Assembly (NCBI GenBank): GCA_036874045.1
Contig: CM072335.1
Span: forward strand, 17,677,501 to 17,741,500
Length of the DNA stretch: 64,000 bases
Source of the DNA: Cymodocea nodosa
Lineage: Eukaryota; Streptophyta; Magnoliopsida; Alismatales; Cymodoceaceae
Direction: 5' to 3'
Numbering within the stretch: position 1 is the first letter of the stretch; the number at the start of each line of letters is the position of its first letter. Positions 34,277 through 44,651 of the stretch are shown here, piece after piece. The notes under the pieces are model-generated. The model did no database searches, was not told the origin of the DNA, and saw only the letters and a list, made by a program, of their open reading frames with translations. The position numbers and the translations under genes are program-made.

Positions 34277-35548
34277 TTGCAAAATACACAACCAAAAGAA
34301 AATATTAATGCAAGAAAATTTAAAGAATGCACTTTAAAACTAAAAATAATTGAAGATCATAAACACGAAAATGATATACAAAAACATCATAAGAGTAATG
34401 AAAATCTGGAAGATGTTTGTGTAACATTAAGATTTGGAACTGATATACCATCAAGAACTCAAAATGAAAATGATATGAAGGTGGATAAGAGTAAAAATCA
34501 AAATGATAATGAAAATGTGATAGCTGAAAATCTAGAAATCACTGAAGAACAATCTGAATTTGCTAATGAAGCTAAAAATGATCAAACAAATCAAATGAAA
34601 GAAAAAGAATCTTTGAAATCAAAATCTTTAGCACCCTATCCTGAAAGATTACAACAAACAATACCTGAAAAACAAGAAAAAATCAGAGAAATTTTTGAAA
34701 AAGTACAAGTTAACATTCCTTTGTTAGATCTATTGCAGAAAATGCCACCTTGTGCTAAATTTTTGAAGGATTGGTGTACTAAGAAAAGAGAGCGAAAAGT
34801 TCTTAGAAAGGTCTTTTTAGCTGAGCAAAGTAGTTCCCTATTTTTGACACAAATTCCTAAAAAATTATCTGATCTTGGCATCCCTGTTATATCATGCACC
34901 ATAGGAAATACCATTTTAGAAAGAACCTTAATAGACTTAGGTGCAGGTATAAATGTTATGCCAAGTGATATATTCGCATCCTTAGGATTAGAAGGCTTAA
35001 CTCCTACTAGTACGGTTATTCAATTAGCTGATAGAAGTATAAGATACCCTAGAGGAAAAATAGAGGATGTCTTAATTAAAATCAAAAATTTTATATATCC
35101 TATTGATATTGTAATTTTGGATTCCCAACAAATTAAGTATAAAAATAGTGATACATCTTTAATTTTGGGAATGCCATTTTTAGCAACATCAGGAGTTGTT
35201 ATAAATTGTAAAACTGGAGTAATAAAGTTGGCATATGGTAATGAGGATACTCAATTAAATATTTTCAAACCAGAAAGGTTTGAGGAATTAGAAATGTCCT
35301 TACATACCATAGACTTTTTAGAGGATGAAGGAGATATGTTAGATGATGTGATTCAAGAAGAATTGAATAGGCAAATCAATTCTGAAACTTTAGAGGAAAG
35401 TGAAAGCATAAATATAGAAGGAGATCTGGAAGAAATTAATTTAGAAAATGATGATGTTCAATTAGGAGCGCTAGCTTCTGATGGGCAGCATTTAGAATTA
35501 AAACCTTTACCTCCTGAATTAACCTATACATTTCTGGAAGATAAATGA
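34277..35548 (+). CDS. Protease region of Athila-like element C
   Basis: An open frame of 423 codons, in one frame apart from its separation from the preceding ORF by a stop. It contains the Athila-type VTLRFGTDIP motif (usually VTLRSG), a PR precursor part (LLDLLQKMPPCAKFLKDWCT) and the protease active site DLGA at 34934-34945 (ERTLIDLGAGINVMPSDIF). The flap-side ILGMPFLATSGVVINCKTG follows. The tail is acidic and leads to the conserved LELKPLPPELTY that links to RT. It probably encodes a retropepsin-type protease that would cleave the polyprotein. The frame is open but there is no integrase and no 3' LTR downstream. Confidence 0.85.
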   Translation: MQNTQPKENINARKFKECTLKLKIIEDHKHENDIQKHHKSNENLEDVCVTLRFGTDIPSRTQNENDMKVDKSKNQNDNENVIAENLEITEEQSEFANEAKNDQTNQMKEKESLKSKSLAPYPERLQQTIPEKQEKIREIFEKVQVNIPLLDLLQKMPPCAKFLKDWCTKKRERKVLRKVFLAEQSSSLFLTQIPKKLSDLGIPVISCTIGNTILERTLIDLGAGINVMPSDIFASLGLEGLTPTSTVIQLADRSIRYPRGKIEDVLIKIKNFIYPIDIVILDSQQIKYKNSDTSLILGMPFLATSGVVINCKTGVIKLAYGNEDTQLNIFKPERFEELEMSLHTIDFLEDEGDMLDDVIQEELNRQINSETLEESESINIEGDLEEINLENDDVQLGALASDGQHLELKPLPPELTYTFLEDK

Positions 35549-35590
35549 ACCTATCCAATCATTATTGCTTCAGATTTAAAAGAAGATCAA

Positions 35591-36997
35591 ATGGCTAAAT
35601 TAAAAGATGTAGTAAAGAGTTATAAAGAAGTAATAGGATGGACTATGACTGATATAAAAGGGTTAAGTTCAACTTTATGCTGTCACCACATATATTTAGA
35701 AAAAAATGTTAAACCTGTTAGAATTCCTGAGAGGAGATTAAATCCAAACCTTAAAGAAGTAGTCAAGAGGGAAATAGTGAAATGGTTAGATAATGACATA
35801 ATTTATCCGATTTCTGATAGCTCGTGGGTTAGCCCAATCCATGTAGTTCCCAAGAAATCAAGATTAACAGTTATTAGGAATGAAAGTCAAGACTTGATAC
35901 CTACTAGAATTCAATCAGGCTGGAGAGTATGTATAGACTATAGAAAGCTGAATGCTGTGACTAGGAAAGATCATTTTTCCTTACCTTTTATAGATCAAAT
36001 GCTAGAAAGATTAGCAGGGCAAGAATATTTTTGTTTCCTAGACGGGTATTCAAGTTATAATCAAATTCCAGTAGCATTAGAGGATCAAGAGAAAACAACG
36101 TTCACATGTCCTAATGGAACTTATGCTTTTAAGAGAATGCCATTCGAATTATGCAATGTGCCAGCTACCTTTCAAAGGTGTATGCAAGGCATATTTACTG
36201 GAATGACTGAAGATTTCTTAGAAATATTTATGGATGATTTTACTGTATATGGCAACACATATGAAGTTTGTTTAAGCAATTTAGACCAAATATTAAAATG
36301 CTGTGTGGAAAAAAATTTGGTTTTAAATTGGGAAAAATGTCACTTCATGGTTAAACAAAGAATAGTCTTAGGGCATGTTGTTTCTAAGAAAGGATTGGAA
36401 GTAGATAAAGCTAAAATAGAAGTAATTTCTAATCTACCAGAACCTAAATCAGTAAAAGATATTAGATCATTTTTAGGACATGCTGGTTTTTATCGAAGAT
36501 TTATTAAAGACTTTAGCAAAATAGCTAGACCTTTAACTAATCTATTAAAAGATGTCCCATTTAACTTTGATAAAAATAGCAAGGAAGCATTTTTCAGACT
36601 TAAGACTAGCTTAATTTCAACTCCTATAATTCAAGCACCTGATTGGAACCATCCATTTGAATTAATGTGCGATGCTTCTGATTTTGCTGTAGGAGCAGTG
36701 TTAGGACAAAAAATAGAAAAATCTCCTAGAGTGATTCATTATGCAAGCAAAACCTTAAATGATGCTCAAGTTAATTACACAACTACTGAAAAAGAACTAT
36801 TAGCTGTTGTGTTTGCCTTAGAAAAGTTTAGATCATATTTGATTGGAGCTAAAGTGATAGTATACACAGATCATTCAGCTCTAAAACATCTAATAAAGAA
36901 AAAAGAGACTAAACATTGATTAATCCAATGGATTTTATTATTACAAGAATTTGATCTAGAAATTAAAGATAAAAAAGGTTGTGAGAATGTAGTAGCA
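35591..36997 (+). pseudogene. RT and RNase H of Athila-like element C
   Basis: The 442-codon frame (35591-36919) carries a Ty3/gypsy RT: VPKKSRLTVI, GWRVCIDYRKLNAVTRKDHF, and the catalytic FMDD at 36227-36238 (EIFMDDFTVYG). The RT end reads [20 protein letters not shown]. RNase H follows with [36 protein letters not shown] and VIVYTDHSALKHL. A stop at 36917-36919 is followed by about 25 readable codons to the end of the element at 36997. RT before integrase is the gypsy order, but integrase is lost here. Confidence 0.9.
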
Positions 36998-37114
36998 CAA
37001 CCCTAGATACATCTTGACTTAGATGCAGTGCTTAACGACATAAGAAATGATATTAGGCATCTAGGAGATAAAATATGTAATGCTGTAAGTGATATACTTA
37101 GGAGGGATAGATAA
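36998..37114 (+). pseudogene. Env-like ORF of element B, C-terminal part
   Basis: After the second CAACC the env-like frame of B resumes in phase. A stop is followed by about 35 residues with spaced hydrophobic positions (LDAVLNDIRNDIRHLGDKI) and a final stop at 37112-37114. It looks like the end of a coiled coil. The phase agreement with the N-terminal part supports precise insertion of C. Confidence 0.75.
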
Positions 37115-37652
37115 CTGTCTGTTTGCTTGTTTCTGAATACAAAATGTAATGTTTGTATTTATTGTTTGATTCACTGAACAATACATTTTTCTGTAAATGT
37201 TTACAATTCTTATTATTGTTTATAGAAAGGATTGTTGTAAATATGTCTCTTGCTATATATACTGTGTAATCATCTTTTTGATTAATGACAAAAAGGGGGA
37301 GAAATGTTAAATATTAAAAATTCAAATGAAGAAGATGATTATGATTTTAATTGCATATATTATAAAGGAAGATATTTATATGGTTACTGTAATCTGACAG
37401 ATGATAATGTAATCTAAAAGAAAATTATATGATTAATAAATTATATAATGAAAGGGGGAGAAATGATACTTATGTAATTATTGACATTTGAAAGTTTTCT
37501 ATCTGAGAGTGGATTTTTACACAAATAATAGAAATAAGCGTAAGTAAACTTAAGTCAACAAACTTGTGTATTGAATTAAAGTTAACCCAATGAAGGTGCT
37601 TTGTTGAGTTAAATATATTTCATAATTGATTTAATATGATTTTGTCATTATC
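37115..37652 (+). other. 3' untranslated spacer of element B with extra PPTs
   Basis: No gene is visible. Two additional polypurine tracts occur, at 37290-37304 and 37451-37463, each AAAGGGGGAGAAA, before the functional one. CTCAACA-like words occur at 37550-37610. Confidence 0.7.
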
Positions 37653-37665
37653 AAAAAGGGGGAGA
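37653..37665 (+). other. Polypurine tract of element B
   Basis: AAAAAGGGGGAGA lies one base before the 3' LTR. It is the expected plus-strand priming site. Confidence 0.92.
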
Positions 37666-37666
37666 T

Positions 37667-39276
37667 TGTTGAGTATTTTGTTTTGATGATGTGTGCTGAA
37701 TGAAAGTAATCATATTTACTCAATTACTATTGCTTGTGAAAAGAAATTAAGAACATAAATTAATACAAAAAAAGCTTACTTATATAAATACGTATCTGTA
37801 TTGGATCTGAAATTATACTGTTAAATGACTAGTCGTTTCATTGCATTAATTTCTCATTTAACTAAACGTTAAGTTAACGTGTGTTTTTATTGAAAAGCAT
37901 GATATGTTTTAAAGTTATATCTTCTATATCATGAATAGTGCACGTTTACACAACTCGCTAAGTTAGAGTATTATTTGTATAGAGGTCATGTGAGAACTCG
38001 TTAAGTTAGAGGCTTAAAGGTTAAAATAGGTCACGTGAGAACTTGTTAAGTTAGTGAGTAAAAGAAGAGATGAACTCGTTAAGTTAGTATTGTACACATG
38101 GTGAAATTATAAGTTACGAATGTTATATTGTATCATGGAGTCGCACATGTTTAACTCGTTAAGTTAACATAACTAAACGCATTGAGTTGCTATATTGAAC
38201 ACTAAGGCAACACGTTAGGTTAGCATTATAAAACTTAAGTTGTTATTTTTGCACGTGGTAAAATTCTTATTATAAAAACATTTATTTTTTACTGGTTCGT
38301 TGAGTTATCTGTAACACAACAGAGATGGTTCGTTGAGTTATCGTAACACCATGAAGTTGGTTTTTTGAGTTATCGTAACATCACAGAAATGGTTCGTTGA
38401 GTTAGCGTAACACCATGGACTTTGTTCGTTGAGTTAGCTATAGTACTTGTCACGTGAGTTGGCACATAAGGAACTCGTTAAGTTAGAAACATTAAGTTAA
38501 TATCTACTTGTGTTACTCATTTAGTTAATATTAAAGAAACGACTTCTTATTACACTTGATGAAAAGTTTTTTTGACAAGAAAGTTTATTTTGCAAGAAAT
38601 TTTTCAGAGATCCAAGGTTGATGGTTAAAGAAAATTCGAAATGTAAACGTAGGACAGAACGTGTGTATTTCGATGAAGGAAAAAGAAAAGACATGAAGTA
38701 GTGGAAAACTGATAGTGATTAAACATGAAGGATATGCATAAAATGAAGATACAATATAAAAGGCATAGAATTCTCGTTGATCAACCATCCCTGCACATCA
38801 AACAAAAAATCTTTTCAAGGATCAAAAACACTCTTCAGGGAAAAGCTCTCAAATGAAAGAAAATTCAGTGAAGCAGAAAAGGTTAAATTTATGTCACTGA
38901 AGATCTAAAGTATCAACAGAAAGTAAATTCGGTGAAGTAGAGAACGACAAGATATTCGTTACTAAAGAATTGCTAAAAAAGAAAAAAAAGAAGAAGAAGA
39001 AAGATCTCAAATAGGGAGAAATGTTTTAAATTCCGCAAATTAGTTTTCTCTATTTGTAGTTATGAAATTGTATAGATGAAGCATGGTATTGATATATAAT
39101 TGCATCTACAATTTTAGAGGAGAATTGAATTGTATATTGTAATTGAAACCTTGTATAAAAATGATTTTATGAAAACAGTGTCTCAACTTGTTTTTAAGTT
39201 TTGAAGTTTCAATTATAATCTGAAAAGGTTGAAAAACATAATTCACCCCCCTCTTGTGTAGCCATACGATCCTACA
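37667..39276 (+). repeat. 3' LTR of copia element B
   Basis: This LTR of 1610 bases matches 20563-22176, from TGTTGAGTATTTTG to CGATCCTACA. It has the same GTTCGTTGAGTTA/ACACCATG tandem block (about 38290-38430) and TATAAAAGG at 38755-38763. CTATA follows directly, completing the target-site duplication. Confidence 0.95.
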
Positions 39277-39783
39277 CTATATGAGTTTGTAGTAGAGTTA
39301 AAAGTATAATAGATCGACAAACTCAAATGGTTGTCTATAACTTAACTAAATTACCAAATGTAAAAGATGATAGATAGTATAAACATACCTAACTAATATT
39401 GAATCACTCTCCTCCTACAGTAATGCATCATTAAAATCATGGCTTACTTTAAATGGGTTGTCAAGCCCCATTAAAAACTTAGGCATTTTAGCATATGACT
39501 AACTTCAAATTGGTTGTCAAGCCTAAAAATAATAATTTAGTTACACTCCCCCTTTTTTTTTCAACTAGTAAAAATGAATTTCTAAAATCAAAATCAAATC
39601 AGAATATCTATTTGAAAACAACCATTTATAGTGTTATTTATCCAAAACACAACATTCTAAGAAAAGAATAACAAGTAAAGTACATATATTACTATTAATA
39701 TCAAAACAAATAGTGTAGGAATTCCTATTTCACCTTCATATTATTCAAAGATTTTAAAGTCTTTTTTAAGAACTATTTTGTTA
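39277..39783. other. Continuation of the sequence holding env-like copy M
   Basis: This is the right side of the site into which B inserted. No coding frame is visible. Two similar 30-base pieces with TTGTCAAGCC occur near 39460 and 39510. The reverse complement shows AAAAAAAAAGGGGGAGTGTAAC at about 39545-39565, which resembles a polypurine tract followed by an LTR start (TGTAAC). Confidence 0.45.
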
Positions 39784-40015
39784 GGATCAAATGACTTACC
39801 AAAGGAGGGGGGTGAATAGTAATTTCTGAATTCTTTTAATCTATTTTATCTTATACCAATATGATTATTAACTATGTTAAAACTTAAATTAGTACTTTAA
39901 TAAATCAATAATCTTATGCACAATAAAGCAAAAAGAAATGAATCACACAAAATTTTTAGGTGATTCACCACTAACGGCTAGTCCACCTTGTTTAGGAAGA
40001 AGTAAATCTTCTTTT
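39784..40015 (-). repeat. LTR 3'-end fragment of another copia family (N)
   Basis: The start (GTTAGGATCAAATGACTTAC then AGGAGGGGGGTGAATAGT) resembles the reverse complement of the 3' end of the A/J LTR, but the rest differs from those LTRs. No primer-binding site is seen beside it. The right boundary with the F LTR is approximate. Confidence 0.45.
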
Positions 40016-42078
40016 GTTTAATTACTTTTAAATGTATATTTATAAGTTCTGCTAAAAGTAAACAAATAATTTTCACAAATTAGATATTAAATCTAATTCG
40101 TTCTTAACTACAAGTGCACAGTATATATTGTATTTGTGTGCAAGTATAGGTCGATCCCATAGAGATTGAGTAAGAATTGTATACTATTTTAATTTTTATA
40201 TTGGAGTTTACATGTGTTTAGTTAAGCACTTCGTTAAGTTATGGTTAACTCAATGGACTAACCTAGTGGACTTAAGTTATCTCCACGAGCCTACCTTTCT
40301 AATTAAATACTACTATTCAAAAAAGAATTCGACCATCCATTAGGTAGTTCCACAAAATGTAAATAACATCAATTAAGCTTTTTAATGTTCGTTAATCTGA
40401 GTTTTATCATTAATCACTACTAACATTCAAATATTTTGAATAGTAACCATTAAGAATATTTTAGTTTTCTGTATGAATCAAGTTCAGTAAACAGTAAAAC
40501 TATTTTCTATTTTCTGAATCAAACAAACATAAAACATTCATAATACTTATAATGATAACATTAATCACGATATAGACAAACAATACAACACATTAATACT
40601 AACTATAAACACAGATGATTAGTTTTTTTTGGTATTTTTGTTTTGATATGTTCCTGAAGATAAGTAAAAGGTGAAATGTAAAAAATCTCTATTGACAATA
40701 AAAACTTTCGTCACTACATGCGACGCGAATACACCACTAAAAATTTAATCACTTACAATCTTGCCTCCTCTCCCTATAGAATCGTGAACCAAAACTTGTA
40801 AGTTGATCTCCTCTTTAGTATACTAGCATCAACCTGAAACTAAGGCTAGAAGCTTTACGATCTCTTGAGATATGAGTCGGTGCTTGGTGAAAATGACTTC
40901 CCTTCCTACGACGCGATCACTCCTCACAATGGTTGTTAGTCATCGTGTTTGGCTCGGAATCAACCTGACATCTGGAAAGTATCCTCACAGGCCTTCGATG
41001 GTTGATGATTTTGGTGGTATTGTGGAGCTTCAAAGAACTTTCGCCGCTTCCTACAGTTAGCGCGGTCCTCCACCTTCACACCCACCACACAGTTTTTTCT
41101 CCTCTTCTTTTATATTTCTTTTAGTAGTAACTACTTCTGGTTAAATGATCGGTTGGATTTCCTTCATTCGTATCTAAGATGGTGATTTCATCTTCATTCT
41201 GCGAGTTAATTCCTGTGTGATACATGCAATCGTGGTTTTCCTGTAAATTTCTTGTTTCTACAACTGCTATAGTGGCATGTTAGAAAATAACTAGTTTGTG
41301 GAGTTAGTGTAACTCAATGAACTTACTTTGTTGACTTAACTATAAAACACGTGCAATAATACAACTTATAAGTTTATAACACTAACACAACATGTTACCT
41401 TAGTGTATATTCAAGTAACCCAACGTGTATAGTTATGCTAACTTAATGAGTTAAATATATGCAGCTCACGTGACATAATAAAGCATTTAATTTCAACATG
41501 TGCATAATTTTAACTTAACGAGTTTAGATACTTCGAATAGTTACAACTATAAGTATCTGAAACTTATATGCATTTCGGATAGTTAGCACCTAACCTTTTG
41601 AAAGATAACTTAAGTCAAGTTTCCAGATCGCGACACGTGTCCTCAGTTAGTTTTATAATAAAAAGATATTTTGGATACTTGCAAACCTAACTATCCAATG
41701 CTCAAATGCATTTCAGATAGTTAACATCTAACTTACCGAAAATCCACTTAAGTCACGAATTAAGGTTACAACATGTGTACTCTAGGAAATAATAAAGTAT
41801 TCTTTAAGTGTTTAAAGCATAACTATTCGGTACATAAAATGTAACTCTTCGAAATAACAGACAATTCGGATACTTAAAAATTTCAAAGCCTATAACTCAC
41901 CGATAGTTCAAAAATATACTTAATTAACATTAATTCCTTGAAATTATGTAGATTCTTTCATTAAAGCATATAATAGTGCAATTATAACATAATGGCTTAA
42001 TTCTCATATGATAAGCTAAATATTATGCAATTAACCATTATTTAACTATTAATATTATGCACTTTTTCATTCTAAACA
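40016..42078 (-). repeat. 3' LTR of Athila-like element F
   Basis: The LTR start TGTTTAGAATGAAAAAGTGC is at 42078 on the minus strand, preceded by the tract GTATGGGGGAAG. Homology with the E LTR runs to about 40020, where the last LTR bases are missing. A TATA-like CTTTTATA (minus TATAAAAG) is at 41107-41114. CCGAAA/TTTCGG words are dense at 41500-41900. Confidence 0.85.
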
Positions 42079-43599
42079 CTTCCCCCATACATAACTTTTG
42101 CTAGTCCCTTAGCAAACTACTAAGATCTACCTAGTTGGTCTTTCTAAAGTGCTAGAACTAATTCTTCATTTTGTATCTTCAGAATACATAGATTAGATTA
42201 ATGTAAAGATATTCTGTATTAATTTAATAATCTAATTCAACATTGTTTTCTCCTCTCCAACCTGAAAATATATTTAAAATGTATGTAATGTACATACAAA
42301 ATATACTAGCATCACATAGGTGGTAATTATATTATCATTTTTTTCTTTTCAAACATCTGTTATCCTGAATTTTCCAATCTAATTTCTAGAATAAATTTCA
42401 GCTACATACGAATCAAAACACAATTCAACTCAATGTGATTAAAACAAGAAGAATAATGAATTGCATCTCAAATAAACAACTTTAAAAGTCTAATTCTAGA
42501 TTTATACTTCAATAACCATAGATAACAGAAAATATACTTGATTCAAAAGATATCTGTATCTTCATAAAACACTTTTATCTTTTCAGAATAGTATATGCAT
42601 ATTTTTACCTTAAAAGTTAGTTTGAAAAGCTTAAATCATACAAGAGCTTTCTAGTGTACTTATGTATCGAACTTTTAGTCAACAATCCTAGATCCAATCA
42701 AGATCTTAGGTTGCTAGATTTAAAGAGTCCTTTTTCAGGTCAACAATCCTTACATACCTATTTGCTCAAGTAGAAAAGGCTCATGATCAAACAAATCAAT
42801 AAACTCTCAAAAAAATTTTCTCTTTTTTTTTCTTTTTTTTTCTTTTCAACATAGTATATATATGTATTTCATTAATACAAATGCAATAAAACACAAATCT
42901 CATATAATCTACTTCTATAATTTACTAAAAACTTGAATCCATATCAATAAGCTTCTATAACTTTTTTTGTAGTTTAATAAGATTTACATGTAAATCATTC
43001 TACAAGTTTAATCATTCAAATTAAATGTATCCTTGATCATATGCATCTCATTTAATTCAAAAATCAACATTTTAGCTCTTTCAAGATTCTAGATCATTTC
43101 TAGAGTTTCAGTTAAGCATTCTGATTTCTTTTTAAAATTGTGAAACTCATAAAATTTAGCAAAACATAAGATACTATATCCAAATTTGTATTAATAGTAA
43201 AATTTTGTAGCATCTTATGTAAGATTCTAAATATAACATTTAAGTAGTTATAGTTCTAAAAAAAAATTTCATAGTTTCAATTATCGAATAGTTATAGGAA
43301 ATTTCGGTTAGTTACAGCAAATTCATAAAGATTTTTAATTTCCATAGAAATTTGCAGCACAATCCTAATTCCTCTAATTAACAAAATTACTTGGATTTTA
43401 ATCTAATTACCTCCCCCCCATACCTACATTTTGCATTGTCCTCAATGTAAAAGATTTACAGTAAATACAGAAAATGTTAGCAGACATGAATATTGTTCCG
43501 TTGACTTAGTTCACCTAACTCAATGAACTATGCTTGAACGCAAATTCAAGATAAGTAATCAATTACATACCTTATTCTTTGTATCTCCTTCAATATCTT
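42079..43599 (-). other. 3' non-coding region of element F
   Basis: No long gene is visible. Inside are the block shared with copia B (42230-43230) and an Athila-type G-rich motif: on the minus strand GAGGACAATGC (43433-43443) followed by TATGGGGGGGAG (43411-43420). A perfect splice-donor-like AAGGTATGT occurs near 43572, conserved in E. Confidence 0.65.
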
Positions 43600-43884
43600 C
43601 TAACTTTTGATTCTGAAAAACTTTTCATTCACAAATAAAAGCAGAATATATAACAAAATAACAACTAACAACAAAACATAAATTGTTAAATCAGTGTCTT
43701 GTGTGGAATCTAAGCTCCTTTGCCTTTGGTGTCTCACAAGCAAGCCAATTGGTTTCCTAGAATAGATACCAACAAATTGGATTGATATTTTGTTTGTTTT
43801 TTCTTTTCTAAAAATAAATAAAACAGAAGCTAAAAGTTGGCTTTTTTTTTTCTTCCAAAAATAAATGCAAAATACACACAACAT
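43600..43884 (-). CDS. Small ORF with C-terminal hydrophobic segment, element F
   Basis: The frame has 94 codons. The first half is Lys/Ser-rich. The C-terminal part has about 20 consecutive hydrophobic residues (YVLLLVVILLYILLLFV) followed by NEKFFRIKS, like a single membrane anchor. It follows the F-box gene by a few tens of bases and may simply be 3' untranslated sequence. The counterpart in E (about 49960-50170) is broken and lacks a clean anchor, which argues against selection. It could be an env remnant or chance. I do not recognise a family. Confidence 0.3.
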   Translation of the reverse strand: MLCVFCIYFWKKKKSQLLASVLFIFRKEKTNKISIQFVGIYSRKPIGLLVRHQRQRSLDSTQDTDLTIYVLLLVVILLYILLLFVNEKFFRIKS

Positions 43885-43910
43885 AAAAAATATACAAAAT
43901 CACATTTTAA

Positions 43911-44651
43911 GAACATGATTGAAAAGTAGTGACAAATGGAATAAATGTATCAATCCAAGCAAAACCTTTAGGCATCATTCTTCTTACTATTAATTCTGTT
44001 TTAATGTAATTCGCTTCCTTTTTTAACTTGTAAACTTGCAATATGTTGTCAATGCTAAATACAAGTGTATTACCATTAATGAATTGAAATGTAAAAAGGG
44101 ATCCCCTTCTATTTCAAGATAATGTAGTTGTTTCTATTGTTACATATATTTCAATATATTCCTCTTCCCACTTCCATTCATTTAGGTCTTTCATAATCTA
44201 TCTTTGAAATTTCATCAATTCATCCCACCATCTTACTAAATATAGTGTAGAATCATCATATTCATTATACCACGCTCCTAATTGAATTTTATCATGTTCT
44301 GCAAATGGTGGTTCAGTTATATCATTAGATATAGGCAATATTTCTATAAAGTCATTATCATAACTATCTATACTTACTATGTATAAATTAGATCTAAATG
44401 CAACTGATGTATCCGTGACTAGATATATATATCCATCAAGTATGATATGTATGTTATTAACTAATGCTTTCTCTCCTAGATATATCATAGTATTTTCATT
44501 CTAAGATCTATTCAGAAAATTATACACACTTAAACATAGATCCTCAACTCAATTTTCAGTTGGTACTTCAAATCTATTAGGTCTTCCTATATTCCATTCT
44601 TCTCTAGTAATAGGATTTCTAATCAAAATATCGAGTAATAGAATAGCATAC
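43911..44651 (-). pseudogene. F-box gene of element F, C-terminal part
   Basis: This is the C-terminal two thirds of the F-box protein whose N-terminus is at 63472-63784. Element E split it at a CATAC. The readable minus frame includes RSNLYIVSIDSYDNDFIEIL, KIQLGAWYNEYDDSTLYLVR and MKDLNEWKWEEEYIEI, closely matching E 50308-51360. It ends at about 43911. Compared with E it lacks some 75 bases near 44555 and has further stops. The part after the F-box resembles the beta-rich associated domains of plant F-box proteins, but I cannot assign the subtype. Confidence 0.8.

Larger units (their letters stand above)
31346..36997 (+). mobile_element. Athila-like gypsy element C, single LTR, no 3' end
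   Basis: C has a 5' LTR, a tRNA-Asp primer-binding site, a short gag zinc-knuckle ORF, protease, RT and RNase H. It stops at 36997 inside the sequence after RNase H (the ENVVA part of [11 protein letters not shown] in E). Integrase, env-like ORF, gag, F-box and 3' LTR are absent. Yet CAACC lies at 31341-31345 and again at 36998-37002, and without C and one CAACC the env-like frame of B continues in phase. The element ends in ...AGTAGCA, so it even ends in CA. Confidence 0.88.
20563..39276 (+). mobile_element. Copia element B (Sirevirus-like), complete but decayed
   Basis: Element B has both LTRs (TGTTGAG...CCTACA), a perfect initiator tRNA-Met site, gag, protease, integrase, RT, RNase H, a long post-pol region, an env-like ORF, several polypurine tracts and a CTATA target-site duplication (20558-20562 and 39277-39281). 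Without nested element C it is about 13 kb, large for copia but usual for Sireviruses. Over the first 280 bases the two LTRs differ at about 6% of sites by eye, mostly transitions, so it is not recent. It inserted into the spacer of an older element holding M. Confidence 0.94.
40016..44651 (-). mobile_element. Outer Athila-like element F, 3' part
   Basis: On the minus strand this is the 3' end of an Athila-like element: half an F-box gene, a small hydrophobic ORF, a G-rich motif, the shared non-coding block, a polypurine tract and the 3' LTR. It is interrupted at 44651 by element E and resumes at 63472-64000, as the CATAC duplication (44647-44651 and 63472-63476) shows. Its 5' part lies beyond the right edge. 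Confidence 0.88.

Noticed and set aside
34636-34914. Minus-strand ORF, mirrored at 60082-60360 on the plus strand
   Set aside because: It is antisense to the Athila protease region in C and E.
43600-43884. Calling the small hydrophobic ORF an envelope transmembrane protein
   Set aside because: Only one of two copies is open, and no signal peptide, cleavage site or coiled coil accompanies it.
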